Of a stretch of 64,000 nucleotides of DNA, positions 38,798 to 49,608 are shown one piece after another (within the stretch, counting starts at the first letter, position 1; the number at the start of each line of letters is the position of its first letter). Source of the DNA: Aristolochia californica. Its lineage: Eukaryota; Streptophyta; Magnoliopsida; Piperales; Aristolochiaceae. The stretch spans positions 32,022,908-32,086,907 of the forward strand of contig JARWKL010000002.1 in NCBI GenBank assembly GCA_029961685.1, given 5' to 3'. The notes under the pieces were generated by a model. The model saw nothing but the letters and a program-made list of their open reading frames with translations. It was not told the DNA's origin and searched no databases. The translations under genes were made by a program, and so were the position numbers.

Positions 38798-39357
38798 GGA
38801 TCCATAGGTCATTTGCATCTTTAACATGTTTCAAGATTGCATATCCATCTTTAAAACATGTCTAGATGTCTGTCTTATAAAATTCCAAGCTATTAGGGTT
38901 GAACTAGTGGAATTTCCCAAACTTGGATAACAAAACTTTTGTGATCATTTTTGGTGAGTGAATAAATTTTCCTTAATTACATTTTTTATTCTTTTAAATT
39001 CTTTCCAAACAGAAACTCTAAAATTTTCATTTAGTTGTGATCTATTTGCCATCTTGTCAAAATTGTTTAAGAGATCAGGGGAAAGTGAAAACTCAAGTTT
39101 TGATTTAAGAAAAAAACATACATCTAAAATGGAAATGCACAAATGTAGAGAGAGATAATTCCAAAAAGTGTCTGTAATTTTTAGGGATGATAAACTCTTT
39201 TTAGTTTTTATATATTTTATTTTGCAATCGTCGGGAAAAGGGGGAGGCGGCGGATTTTTAACTAAGTGTTGACTCCCAAACCATAAGTCATTTCTTACAA
39301 ATATATAGCCCATTTTGCATGATTGACCGATAAATCACTTTACAATCATCTATGATT

Positions 39358-39362
39358 GTTAG
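39358..39362. repeat. Target-site duplication, left of element 2
   Basis: GTTAG, matched at 43349-43353. Confidence 0.92.
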
Positions 39363-39398
39363 TGATGCGAACAAAGGTTGGTTTTATTCTGTTATATT

Positions 39399-39568
39399 GT
39401 GGGACCCACCATGAAGACATGGGCAAGATTTACTCTACTACAATGTGGGACCGACCATGGAGGCACATGTTGGTGGGAGCCACCATGAGTTTTTGTGGGG
39501 CCTACAAGGATAGCCATGAGTTGGCAATCTATCCTAGAAGGGCAGGTAGAAGATCTTGTGGGATCCAC
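39399..39568 (+). promoter_or_regulatory. GTGGGNCCCAC palindrome cluster in LTR U3
   Basis: Exact copy at 39399-39409; one-mismatch copies at 39445, 39473, 39495 and 39558. Same arrangement as in element 1. Confidence 0.58.
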
Positions 39569-39719
39569 AAGGATATCCATGAGTTGGCAAAATATCTTGG
39601 AAGATCTCATTTGCTTTATATTAGGATTCTATTTACATCAAGTTACCGTAAGTAGTTTTCTTTAATTGAATGTAATTAGGGAAAGGGTTTATTCAATCTA
39701 GATTCTACCATGTCCTCCA

Positions 39720-39728
39720 TTATAAATA
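39720..39728 (+). promoter_or_regulatory. TATA box of element 2 5' LTR
   Basis: TATAAATAG followed by aggacttgtacatgg, as in the other LTRs. Confidence 0.72.
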
Positions 39729-40015
39729 GAGGACTTGTACATGGATTTAAAACCTTTGATCATTATTAAAATTGAAAGCTATTCTTCTTTAGTTCTTGAA
39801 GGAACTTTTTCGAACTTATTTGGGATTTTTCCTTGTGGCGTTTAAAAGGACTTATCGAACGGATTTCCATCCCCGTTTGTAGCGACTTCACTATACCATT
39901 GTTCTTGCTTTGCTAAGCAACGGGTCGTGGTTTCCATCCAAACTTGAAAGGTCTTGGGGACGATTACCAGATTTGGTATCGAGTTTCGTCACAAGTTGAC
40001 ATGGTTCGTATCAGT

Positions 40016-40027
40016 TGGTATCAGAGC
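40016..40027 (+). other. Primer-binding site (initiator tRNA-Met)
   Basis: TGGTATCAGAGC, two bases after the 5' LTR. Confidence 0.93.
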
Positions 40028-41021
40028 TTTGGTTTATCAGGTTTGTCTATCCTTTTTGTTTTATTTTTTTCAATAAAAAAAGGAGACGAACGTCTGATTT
40101 TATACGTTGCTGAGAAGGAGGAAAAAAAACCGAAAAAAAGGAACGAATGATTTGAGGAAAAAAAATGAACGATTGAAACCGTGAAGAAGAAAAAAAATGA
40201 ACGAAGAAGAAGCTTAGTTGTTGTCGAGAAGAAGAAGAAAAAAAAAAGTATTAAGGACTGTCTTTTCTTGCCGTCACAGAAGAAGATTGATATTGTTCGG
40301 CGCCATTGGTGAATAAAAAAAAAAGACAGACAAAGGTTGTTGTTGAGGCTTGCGAAAGAGAGAGAGGAGGAGTTTATTTTTTTTGCATCTCTGTTCGTGT
40401 CGTTGCCAAAGAAGGAGAAGCCTTCTTGATGTCGTCGCCGGAGAAGAGAAGCTATGTTCGGCGCCGTTGCCGAAGAAGATGATGAAAAAAAAATTGCACC
40501 GACGAAGACAACAGCCTGTGAGCCCGTCGGATTGTCACCGAGCTTTCGGGATACCAGTCTGACATTCCTTTATCCTCGGAGAGCCATTGGATTGCCGTCT
40601 CTAGTCTCGGTGCCGTGAGGCAGACGAAGACCATCTTCCGCTCTATTCAGTGCCGTGAGGGAGAATACCGCTTTGTTCGGTGCCGTGAGAAGAAAAGACG
40701 ACCATCGACCGCCATTTTTGGTGTCATGAGGGAACTTACCGATACCGCACTATTCGGGATGGATCAACAGAAGGAAAGAAGGAAGAAGATACTATTGCCC
40801 GATTAAAATTTTTCGTAAGTCAAGAAAAATTTAATCAACTCAGGGTCGGGCCTCTTCAACTCAGTGAGCCGAGTCTCGCGTCGGACTCGGGCTGATTGAA
40901 CTGAGTCAACCCAGGCCAACTCAGACCGGGTCAAATCGGGTCAAAGCAAAAAAAAAAAAATAGAGTACTTGACCCATTCTCTTTTGCCTGTAATTCTAAC
41001 CTTATTTGCAGATTTTCAATC
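40028..41021 (+). other. 5' leader of element 2
   Basis: Begins T-rich, then A/G-rich with gaagaag runs. It holds agacgaacgtct (40084-40095) and, from about 40500, more mixed sequence with repeated tcggtgccgtgag phrases. From 40838 to 40945 there is a G/C-richer patch of imperfect actcgggtc/gggtcaa repeats. A possible intron spans 40815-41011. Open frames of 60-70 codons here have no recognisable family. Confidence 0.75.
40815..41011 (+). other. Candidate leader intron
   Basis: GTAAGT at 40815-40820 matches a plant 5' splice site; ttatttgcag ending at 41011 matches a 3' splice site after a pyrimidine-rich stretch; CTAAC at 40996-41000 fits a branch point. The acceptor lies ten bases before the gag ATG. 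The branch point to acceptor distance is short, so this is tentative. Confidence 0.35.
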
Positions 41022-42770
41022 ATGCCGCATGTTCAAGAGATTTCATCATCTGGTGTTCTGAATCTTCCATTGCAAGCATTAGTGGGGGAGAAGAGACGGA
41101 TGGTGAGGGAGGAGTTAAAAGATATACATGGGAGGTTGGATAGGGCAGAAAAGGGAGCACAATTGGTGCAACAATCACTTATTCTGAATATCCCAAGGAG
41201 GAAAAAGTTGTATCGAAGGGAAGTTGAGGATATGGGAAAAATTTTAGATTTCGAGGAGTATGATAGGATGTCAATGGCCAGCCATAGGAGATATGAACGG
41301 AATCGAGAAGCTAGGAACCGGGTAGATCACAACTTGGGTAGTATCAAGATGAAAATTCCCACGTTTCAAGGCAAAAGTGATCCTGAAGCATATCTCGAGT
41401 GGGAAAAGAAGATGGAGTTGGTTTTCAATTGTCACGACTACTCCGAATTCAAGAAGGTAAAACTCGCTACAATTGAATTTACTGATTATGCTATTGTGTC
41501 GTGGGACCAGTTGTGCATCCGCAGGAGGCGGAATGGAGAACGTCCCATTGAAAATTGGGATGAGATGAAGAAAGTGATGAGACGATGATATGTGCCATGT
41601 CTTTACTACCGGGATCAATACCTCAAGCTGCAAGGTCTCTATCAAGGTAACCGAAGCGTTTATGATTATTATAAATAGATGGAGATGGCTATGATTAGAG
41701 CCAATGTGGAGGATCTAGAGGCGACAATGGCCATATTTTTGAATGGTTTAAACCGAGAGATTGCTAATGCAATCGAGATATACCATTATGTGGATTTGGA
41801 AGATTTTGTGCATATGGCAATCACAGTTGAGTGGTGACTCAAGAGGGGTGGTTCACGGCCAAGATGAGAGCATTCGAGTGCAGCACCTTGGAGATCAAAC
41901 TACCCAAAGAAAGAAGAAAATCTGTCCACCTTCAAGGGAAAACAAGAGCCCAAAACAACCACCACTACCACGACTTCTCAAGGTAAATGTCTCAAATGTC
42001 AGGGGAGAGGACACATAGCTAGCCAATGTCCAAACAAGGGAGATATGGTGATCAGGGAAAATGGTGAAATTGATATCGAGGACGTAGCTGATTTAGATGA
42101 CATGCCACCATTGGAGGACGCCTCCATCGGAGATGTGGAGTTCGGGGCAGATAATGATGAGATGCTTGGACTAGTTGCACAAGGTGATTTAAGCTTGCTA
42201 GCTAAAGAGGAGGAAGCAGAAGTACAGTGGGAGAATATCTTTCACACTCACTGCCATGTGAAAGAAAAGGTATGTAGTGTTATTATTAATGGCGGTAGTT
42301 CCACTAATGTTGCTCGTATTTCCATGATTGAAAAGGTAGGGTTCACAACTCTTAAGCATCCTCATCCATACAAGTTGCAGTGGTTTAATGATAGTGGTAA
42401 AGTAAGTGTTACAAAGCAGGTTGTGGTACCGTTTCAAATTGGTAAATATGAGGATGAGGTATTATGTGATGTGGTACCAATGCAAGTTGGACATATCCAC
42501 TTAGGAAGATCGATGCAATTTGACAGATGTGTGCAGCATGACGGCTTCACCAACAAGTACTCATTCGTGCACAATCAGCAAACAATCACTCTAGTTCCAA
42601 TGACACCAAAACAATTATATGAGGATCAAGTGAGGTTGCAACAAATGAGAAATATCGACCATGGCGAGGATTTGAGGACAAATCCTTCTCAAGAGGGGGG
42701 GGGAATGATGCAAACAAAGGTTGGTTTTACGCTGTTATATTTTGGGATCCACCATGGAGTCACAAGCTAG
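41022..42770 (+). pseudogene. gag-pro polyprotein, broken (element 2)
   Basis: One continuous frame from ATG 41022 to the stop at 42768-42770, broken by three in-frame stops: TGA 41586, TAG 41676 and TGA 41835. The first and third correspond to CGA in element 3. Order: charged, probably coiled-coil N-terminus (about residues 25-60); Gag domain starting KIPTFQGKSDPEAYLEWEKK (about residue 111); CCHC zinc knuckle at 41988-42029 (CLKCQGRGHIASQC, intact); acidic linker; retropepsin region with INGG at 42285-42296, where the catalytic Asp is Asn; then YKLQWFNDSG and HDGFTNKYSF linker motifs usual between protease and reverse transcriptase in plant gypsy polyproteins. After LVPMTPKQ it goes straight to a C-terminal tail and the polypurine tract. 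A 36-bp in-frame stretch before the knuckle, present in element 3, is missing. Confidence 0.9.
42691..42705 (+). other. Polypurine tract of element 2
   Basis: aagagggggggggaa directly abuts the TGATG of the 3' LTR; it would prime plus-strand synthesis. Confidence 0.88.
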
Positions 42771-43348
42771 TGGGACCCACCAACATAGGTTGGTTTTACA
42801 CTGTTATATTGTGGGACCCATCATGGAATCACAAGCTAGTGGGACCCACCATGAAGACATGGGCAAGATTCACTCTACTACAATGTGGGACCGACCTTGG
42901 AGGCACAAGTTGGTGGGACCCACCATGAGATTTTGTGGGATCCACAACGATAGCCACGAGTTGGCAATCTATCCTAGAAGGGTAGGTAGAAGATCTTGTG
43001 GTATCCAAAAGGTTATCCATGAGTTGGCAACATATCTTTGAAGATATTATTTGCATTATATTAGGATTCTATTTACATCAAGTTACCGTAACCAGTTTTC
43101 TTTAATTGAATGTAATTAGGGAAAGGGTTTATTTTATCTAGATTCTACCACGTCCTCCAATATAAATAGAGGACTTGTACATGGATTTAAAACCTATGAT
43201 CATTATTGAAATTGAGAGTTATTATGCTTGAGTTATTGAAGGAACTTTTTTTGAACTTATCGCGGTTTCCATCCAAACTTGGAAGGTCTTGGGGACGATT
43301 ATTAGATTTGGTATCGTGTTTCATCACAGGTTGACGTGGTTCGTATCA
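42706..43348 (+). repeat. 3' LTR of element 2
   Basis: 643 bp. It carries a tandem duplication of the LTR start (42719-42781 and 42788-42850, period 69) and, near 43260, a deletion of about 120 bp that removes the region with ttgctt...aac. Exact GTGGGACCCAC occurs at 42770-42780, 42839-42849 and 42913-42923. The TATA box at 43161 is in the 3'-class context ccaatataaatag. Confidence 0.92.
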
Positions 43349-43353
43349 GTTAG
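43349..43353. repeat. Target-site duplication, right of element 2
   Basis: GTTAG, then satellite gtcaaatttttgtaaatgg. Confidence 0.92.
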
Positions 43354-45467
43354 GTCAAATTTTTGTAAATGGGCAAAATAATGGCTTGTTTGACTCGGGT
43401 AAATATCCCATAGCACGTTTACTTGACAATTTAATGAGCATTTGTTATTCTCTTTAAAAGGTTTGGATCCATAGGTCATTTGCATCTTTAACATGTTTCA
43501 AGCATGCATATCCATTTTTAAAACATGTGTAGAAATCTCTTTTTTATAAAATTCCAAGCTATTAGGGTTGAACTAGTGCAATTTCCCAAACTTGGATAAC
43601 AAAACTTTTGTGATCATTTGTGGTGTGTGAATAAATTTTCTTTAATTACATTTTTTATTCGTTTAAATTTTTTACATACATAAACTCTAAAATTTTCATT
43701 TCTTGTCAAAATTGTTTACGAGATGAAGGGAAAGTGAAAGAGTTTTGATTTAAGAAAAAAGTATACATCTAAAATGGAAATGCAAAAATGTAGACAGAGA
43801 TAATTCCAAAAAGTGTCTGTAACTTTTAGGGATGGTAAATTCTTTTTAGTTTTTATATATCAGGTTTTACAATCATCGGGTAAAGGAGGAGGCGAGGGAT
43901 TTTTAACTAAATATTGACTCCTAATCCATAAGTCATTTCTTACAAAAATATAGCCCTTTGCGCATGATTGATAGATAAATCACTTTAAAATCATCTATGA
44001 TTATTAGGTAAGCTTTTTGTAAATGGGCAAAATAATGGCTTGTAAGACTCAGGCAAATATCCCACAACACGTTCACTTGAGAATTTAATGAGCATTTGTT
44101 ATTCTCTGTAAAAGGTTTGGATTTATACGTCATTTTCATCTTTAACATGTTTCAAGTTTGCATATCCATATTTAAAACACGTGTAGAAATCTCTTTCTTA
44201 TAAAATTTGAAGCTATTAGGGTTGCACTAGTGGAATTTCCTAAACTTGGATAAAAAAACTTTTGTGTTCATTTGAGGAGTCTAAATAAATTTTTTATACT
44301 TACATTTGTTATTCTTTTAAATTTTTTCCATACATAAATGCTAAAATTTTCATTTTGTTGTGATCTATTTGCCATCTTGTCAAAATTGTTTACGAGATCA
44401 GGGAAAGCGAAAACTCAATTTTTGATTTAAGAAATAAGCATATATCTAAAAGGGAAATGCACAAATGTAGAGAGAGATAATTCCAAAAAGTGTGTGTAAT
44501 TTTTAGGGATCTTAAACTCTTTTTAGTTTTTATATATTTTATTTTGCAATCGTAGGGAAAAGAGGGAGGCAGGGGATTTTTAACTGAGTGTTGACTCCCA
44601 ATTCATAAGTCATTTCTTAAAAAAATATAGCCCGTTACAAAGGATCAATAAATCACTTTACAATCATCTATGATTGTTAGGTCAGCTTTTTGTAAATGGG
44701 CAAAATAATGGCTTGTTTGAATCGGGTAAATATCCCACCGCATGTTCACTTGAGAATTTAATGAGCATTTGTTATTCTCTTTAATAGGTTTTTATCCATA
44801 GGTCATTTTCATCTTTAACATGTTTCAAGCATGCATATCCATTTGTAAAACATGTGTAGAAATCTCTTTCTTATAAAATTCCAGGTTATTAGGGTTGAAC
44901 TAGTGGAATTTCCAAAACATGGATAAAAAAACTTTTGTGATCATTTGTGGTGTGTGAATAAATTTTCTTTACTTACATATTTTATTGTTACAAATTTTTT
45001 CCATACATAAACTCTAAAATTGTCATTTTGTTGTGATCTAGTTGCCATCTTGTCAAAATTGTTTACAGGATGAATGAAAAGTGAAAACTCTAGTTTTGAT
45101 TACAGAAAAAAGTATACATCTAAAATGGAAATTCACAAACGTAGAGAGTGATAATTCGAAAAGTTTTTGTAAATTTTAGGGATTTTAAACTCTTTTTAGC
45201 TTTTATATATCAGATTTTGTAATAGGCAGGTAAAGGGGGAGGCGGGCGATTTTTAACTGAGTGTTGACTCCAAGCCATAAGTCATTTCTTACAAAAATAT
45301 AGGCCGTTATGTAGGATTGACCAATAAATCACTTTAAAATCATTTATGATTGTTAGATCAGCATTTTGTAAATGGACAAAATAATGGCTTGTTTGACTCG
45401 TGTAAATATCCCACCGCACGTTCACTTGAAAATTTAATGAGCATTTGTTATTCCCTTTAAAAATTTT

Positions 45468-46611
45468 GGATCCATAGGTCATTTGCATCTATAACCTACT
45501 TCAAGCATGCATATCCATATTTAAAACATGTGTAGAAATCTCTTTCTTATAAAATTCAGAGCAATTAAGGTTGAACTAGTGGAATTTCCCTAACTAGGAT
45601 AACAAAACTTTTGTGTTCATTTGAGGTTTGTCAATAAATTTTATTTGCCTTCATTTGTTATTCTTTTAAATTATGTCCATACATAAAATTCAAAATTTTC
45701 ATTTTGTTGTGACCTATTAGTCATCATGTCAAAATTGTTTACTAGATACGGGGAAAGTTTAAATTGAATTTTTGATTAAATAAAAAAAACATACAGCTAA
45801 AATGGAAATGCACAAATGTAGAGAGATAATTCCAAAAAGTGTCTGTAATTTTTAGGGATTGTAAAATATTTTTAGTTTTTATATATTTTATTTTGCAATC
45901 ATCGGGCAAAGAGGGAGGCTGGGGATTTTTAACTAAGTGTTGAGTCCCAATCCATAAGTTTTTTTTTACAAAAGTATAGCCCGTTATGCATGACTGACCG
46001 ATAAATCACTTTACAATCATCTACGATTGTTAGGTCAGCTTTGAATAATTGGGCAAAATAGTGGCTTATTTGACTCCGGTAAATATCCCACTGCACATTC
46101 ACTTGAGAATTTACTTACATTTTTTATTCTTTAAAAATTTTCCCATACATAAACACTAAAATTTTCATTTTGTTGTGATCTATTTGCCATCTTGTCAAAA
46201 TTGTTTACGAGATGAAGGGGAAGTGAAAACTCTAGTTTTGATTTAAGAAAAAAGTATACATCTAAAATGGAAAAGCACAAATGAAGAGAGAGATAATTCC
46301 TAAAAGTGTCTATAACTTTTAGGGATTGTAAACTATTTTTAGTTTGTATATATCAGGTTTTGCAATGGTCGGGTAAAGGGGGACGCAGCGGATTTTTAAC
46401 TGAGTGTTGACTCCCAATCCATAAGTCATTTCTTATAACAATATAGCCCGTTACGCATGCTTGACTGATAAATCACTTGAAAATCATCTATGATTGTTTT
46501 GTCTTCTTGTTTTAAATGAGCAAAATAATGGCTTGTTAAACTCGGGTAAATATCCCACCACACGTTCACTTGAGAATTTAATGACCATTTGTTATTCTTT
46601 TCAAAAGTTTT
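45468..46611. repeat. Two satellite units fused by ~210-bp deletion
   Basis: Interval 1144 bp. At about 46110, cttgagaattta joins cttacattttttattc, so the BamHI-containing part of one B unit is missing. Confidence 0.85.
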
Positions 46612-48642
46612 GGATCCAAAGGTCATTTGCATCTTTAACCTATTTCAAGCATGCATATCCATATTTGAAACATGTGTAGAAATCTCTTTCTTATAAAATT
46701 CCAAGAAATTAGGGTTGAACTAATGGAATTTTCCAAACTTGGATAAAAAAACTTTTGTGTTCATTCGAGGTTTTAGAATAAATTATTTTTACTTACATTT
46801 TTTCTTCTTTTAAATTTTTTCCATACATAAACTCTAAAATTTTCATTTTGTTGTGATCTATTTGCCATCGTGTCAAAATTGTTTACGAGATCAGGGGATA
46901 GTGAAAACTCAAGTTTTTATTTAAGAAAAAAGCATACATTTAAAATGGAAATGCACATATGTAGAGAGAGATAATTCCAAAAATGTATCTGTAATTTTTA
47001 GGGATTGTAAACTCTTTTTAATTTTTATATGTTTTATTTTGCAATCGTCCGGAAAAGGGGGAGGCGTGGGATTTTTAACTGAGTCTAGATTCCTAATCCA
47101 TAAGTCATTTCTTACAAAAATATAGCCCGTTACGCATGATTGACAATAAATCACTTTACAATCATCTATGTTTGTTAGGTCAGCTTTTTGTAAATGGGCA
47201 AAATAATGGCTTGTTTGACTCGGGTAAATATCCCTCCGCACGTTCACTTGAAAATTTAATGAGCATTTGTGATTCTGTTTTAAAGGTTGGATCGATCAGT
47301 CATTTGCATCTTTAACATGTTTCAAGCATGCATATCCTTATTTAAAGCAAGTGTAGAAATCTCTTTCATATAAAATTCCAAGCTATTAGGGTTGAACTAG
47401 TGGAATTTCTCAAACATGGATAACAAAATTTTTGTGGTCATTTGTGGTGCATGAATAAATTTTCCTTAATTACATTTGTTATTCTTTTAAATTTTTTCCA
47501 GACATAAACTCTAAAATTTTCATTTTGTTGTTATCTATTTGCCATCTTGTCAAAATTGTTTATGAGATGAAGGGGAGGTGAAAACTCTAGTTTTGCTTTA
47601 AGAAAAAAGTATACATCTAAAATGGAAAAGCACAAATGAAGAGAGAGATAATTCTCAATAGTGTCTATAACTTTTAGGGATTGTAAACTCTTTTTAGTTT
47701 GTATATGTCAGGTTTTACAATCATCGCGTAAAGGGGGAGGCGGGGGATTTTTAACTGAGTGTTGACTCCCAATCCATAAGTCATTTCTTACAAAAATATA
47801 ACCCGTTATGCATGATTCACCGATAAATCACTTGAAAATCACCTATGATTGTTTGGTTTGCTTTTTGTAAATGGGCAAAATAATGGCTTGTTAGACCCTG
47901 GTAAATATCTCACCACAAGTTCACTTGAGAATTGAAAGTATTTTTTATTGTCTTTAAAAGGTTTGGATCCATTGGTCATTTGCATCTTTAACCAATTTCA
48001 TGCATGCTTATCCATATTTAAAACATGTGTGGAAATCTCTTTCTTATAAAATTCCAAGAAATTAGGGTTGAACTAGTGGAATTTTCAAAACTTGGATAAA
48101 AAAACTTTTGTGCTCATTTGAGGTTTGTGAATAAATTTTCTTTACTTACATTTGTTATTTTTTAATATTTTTTCCATACATAAACTCTAATATTTTCATT
48201 TTGTTGTGATCTATTTGCCATTGTGTCAAAATTGTTTACTAGTTAAGGGGAAAGTGACCACTGAAGTTTTGATTTAGGAAAATAACATATATCTAAAATG
48301 GAAATGCACAAGTCTAGAGACAGATAATTCCAAAAATTGTCTGTAATTTTTAGGGATTGTAAACTCTTTATATTTTTTATATATTTTATTTTGCAATCAT
48401 CGGGAAAAGGGGGAGGCGGGGGATTTTTAACTGAGAGTTGACTTCCAATCCATAAGTCATTTTTTACAAAAATATAGCCCGTTACGCTAGATTGACTGAT
48501 AAATCACTTTACAATCATCTATAATTGTTAGGTCAGCTTTTTGTATATATGCAAAATAATGGCTTGTTTGACTCGGGTAAATATCCCACCGCACGTTCAC
48601 TTGAAAATTTAATGAGCATTTGTTATTCTCTTTAAAAGGTTT

Positions 48643-49608
48643 GGATCCTTAGGTCATTTGCATCTTTAACATGTTTCAAGCATGCATATCCATTTTTAAA
48701 TCATGTGTAGAAATCTCTTTCTTATAAAATTCCAAGCTATTAGAGTTGAACTAATGGAATTTCCCAAACTTGGATAACAAAACTTTTGTGATCATTTTGT
48801 GGTGCATGAATATATTTTCCTTAATTACATTTGTTATTATTTTAATTTTTTTCCACACATAAACTCTAAAATTTTCATTTTCTTGTGATCTATTTGCCAT
48901 CTTGTTAAAATTATTGACGAGATGAAGGGAAAGTGAAAACTCCAGTTTTGATTTAAAAAAAAAAGTATACATCTAAAATGGAAATGCACAAATGAAGAGA
49001 GAGATAATTCTCAAAAATGTCTATAACTTTTAGGGATTGTAAACTCTTTTGAGTTTGTATATGTCAGGTTTTGCAATCGTCGAGTAAAGGGGGAGGCGGT
49101 GGATTTTTAAGTGTGTGTTGACTTCTTAAGTCATTTCTTCCAAAAATATAGCCTTTTACGCATGATTGACCAATAAATCACTATAAACCACCTATGATTG
49201 TTGACGATATGAAGGGAAAGTGAAAACTCAAGTTTTGATTTAAGAAAAAACCTTACATCTAAAAAGGAAATGCACAAATGTTGACAGAGATAATTCAAAA
49301 AAGTGCTTGTAATTTTTAAGGATTGTATACTCTTTTCAGTTTTTATATATTTTATTTCGCAATCGTCGGGAAAAATGGGAGGCAGGAGATTTTTAACTGA
49401 GTGTTGACTCCCAATCCATAAGTCATTTCTTAAAAGAATATAGCCCGTTATGCATTATTGACCAATAAATCACTTTACAATCATCTATTATTGTTGGGTC
49501 ATCTTAAAGTAAATGGGCTAAATAATGGCTTGTTTGATTCGCGTAAATATCCCACCGCATGTTCACTTGAGAATTTAATGAACATTTGTTATTCTCTTTA
49601 AAAGGTTT
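48643..49608. repeat. Two satellite units fused by ~390-bp deletion
   Basis: Interval 966 bp. At about 49200 ctatgattgtt joins gacgatatgaaggg, skipping from the gtcagctttt region to the middle of the next unit; the second half is A-like. Confidence 0.85.

Larger units (their letters stand above)
30184..39362. repeat. Satellite array block 3
   Basis: Landmarks at 30706, 31383, 32064, 32739, 33417, 34095, 34771, 35460, 36129, 36805, 37483, 38161 and 38798. The first 7.7 kb is a trimeric higher-order repeat. The remainder is a landmark monomer (38161) and a hybrid monomer (38798) that leads into element 2. No gene is visible. Confidence 0.96.
39363..40013 (+). repeat. 5' LTR of element 2
   Basis: 651 bp. 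It lacks 29 bp (gagtcacaagctag region) found in the other LTRs, consistent with slippage between two gggacccaccatg repeats. The TATA box is at 39720-39728 in the 5'-class context ccattataaatag. Confidence 0.93.
39363..43348 (+). mobile_element. LTR element 2, Gag-Pro Ty3/gypsy-type, most complete copy
   Basis: 3986 bp, TGATGCGAAC...CGTATCA, flanked by GTTAG. Order: 5' LTR 39363-40013, primer-binding site 40016-40027, leader 40028-41021, gag-pro pseudogene 41022-42770, polypurine tract 42691-42705, 3' LTR 42706-43348. No reverse transcriptase, RNase H or integrase motifs follow the protease, so any transposition would have needed proteins from another element. The lineage call (Ty3/gypsy) rests on the style of the Gag and protease-linker motifs. 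A chromodomain or integrase that could refine it is absent. Confidence 0.95.

Noticed and set aside
41271..41645. 124-codon minus-strand frames opposite gag (also 58825-59199)
   Set aside because: Antisense shadows of the gag frame, which itself has clear Gag-family motifs.
42829..43056. Antisense open frames in the LTRs (e.g. 22031-22252, 42829-43056, 57674-57901, 60348-60632)
   Set aside because: They arise from the GTGGGNCCCAC palindromes and internal LTR duplications; no domain, and they overlap U3 on the wrong strand.
49195..49215. ttgacgatatg as a fifth retroelement insertion start
   Set aside because: Only a superficial match to TGATGCGAAC; the sequence continues as satellite (gaagggaaagtg), so it is a monomer deletion junction.
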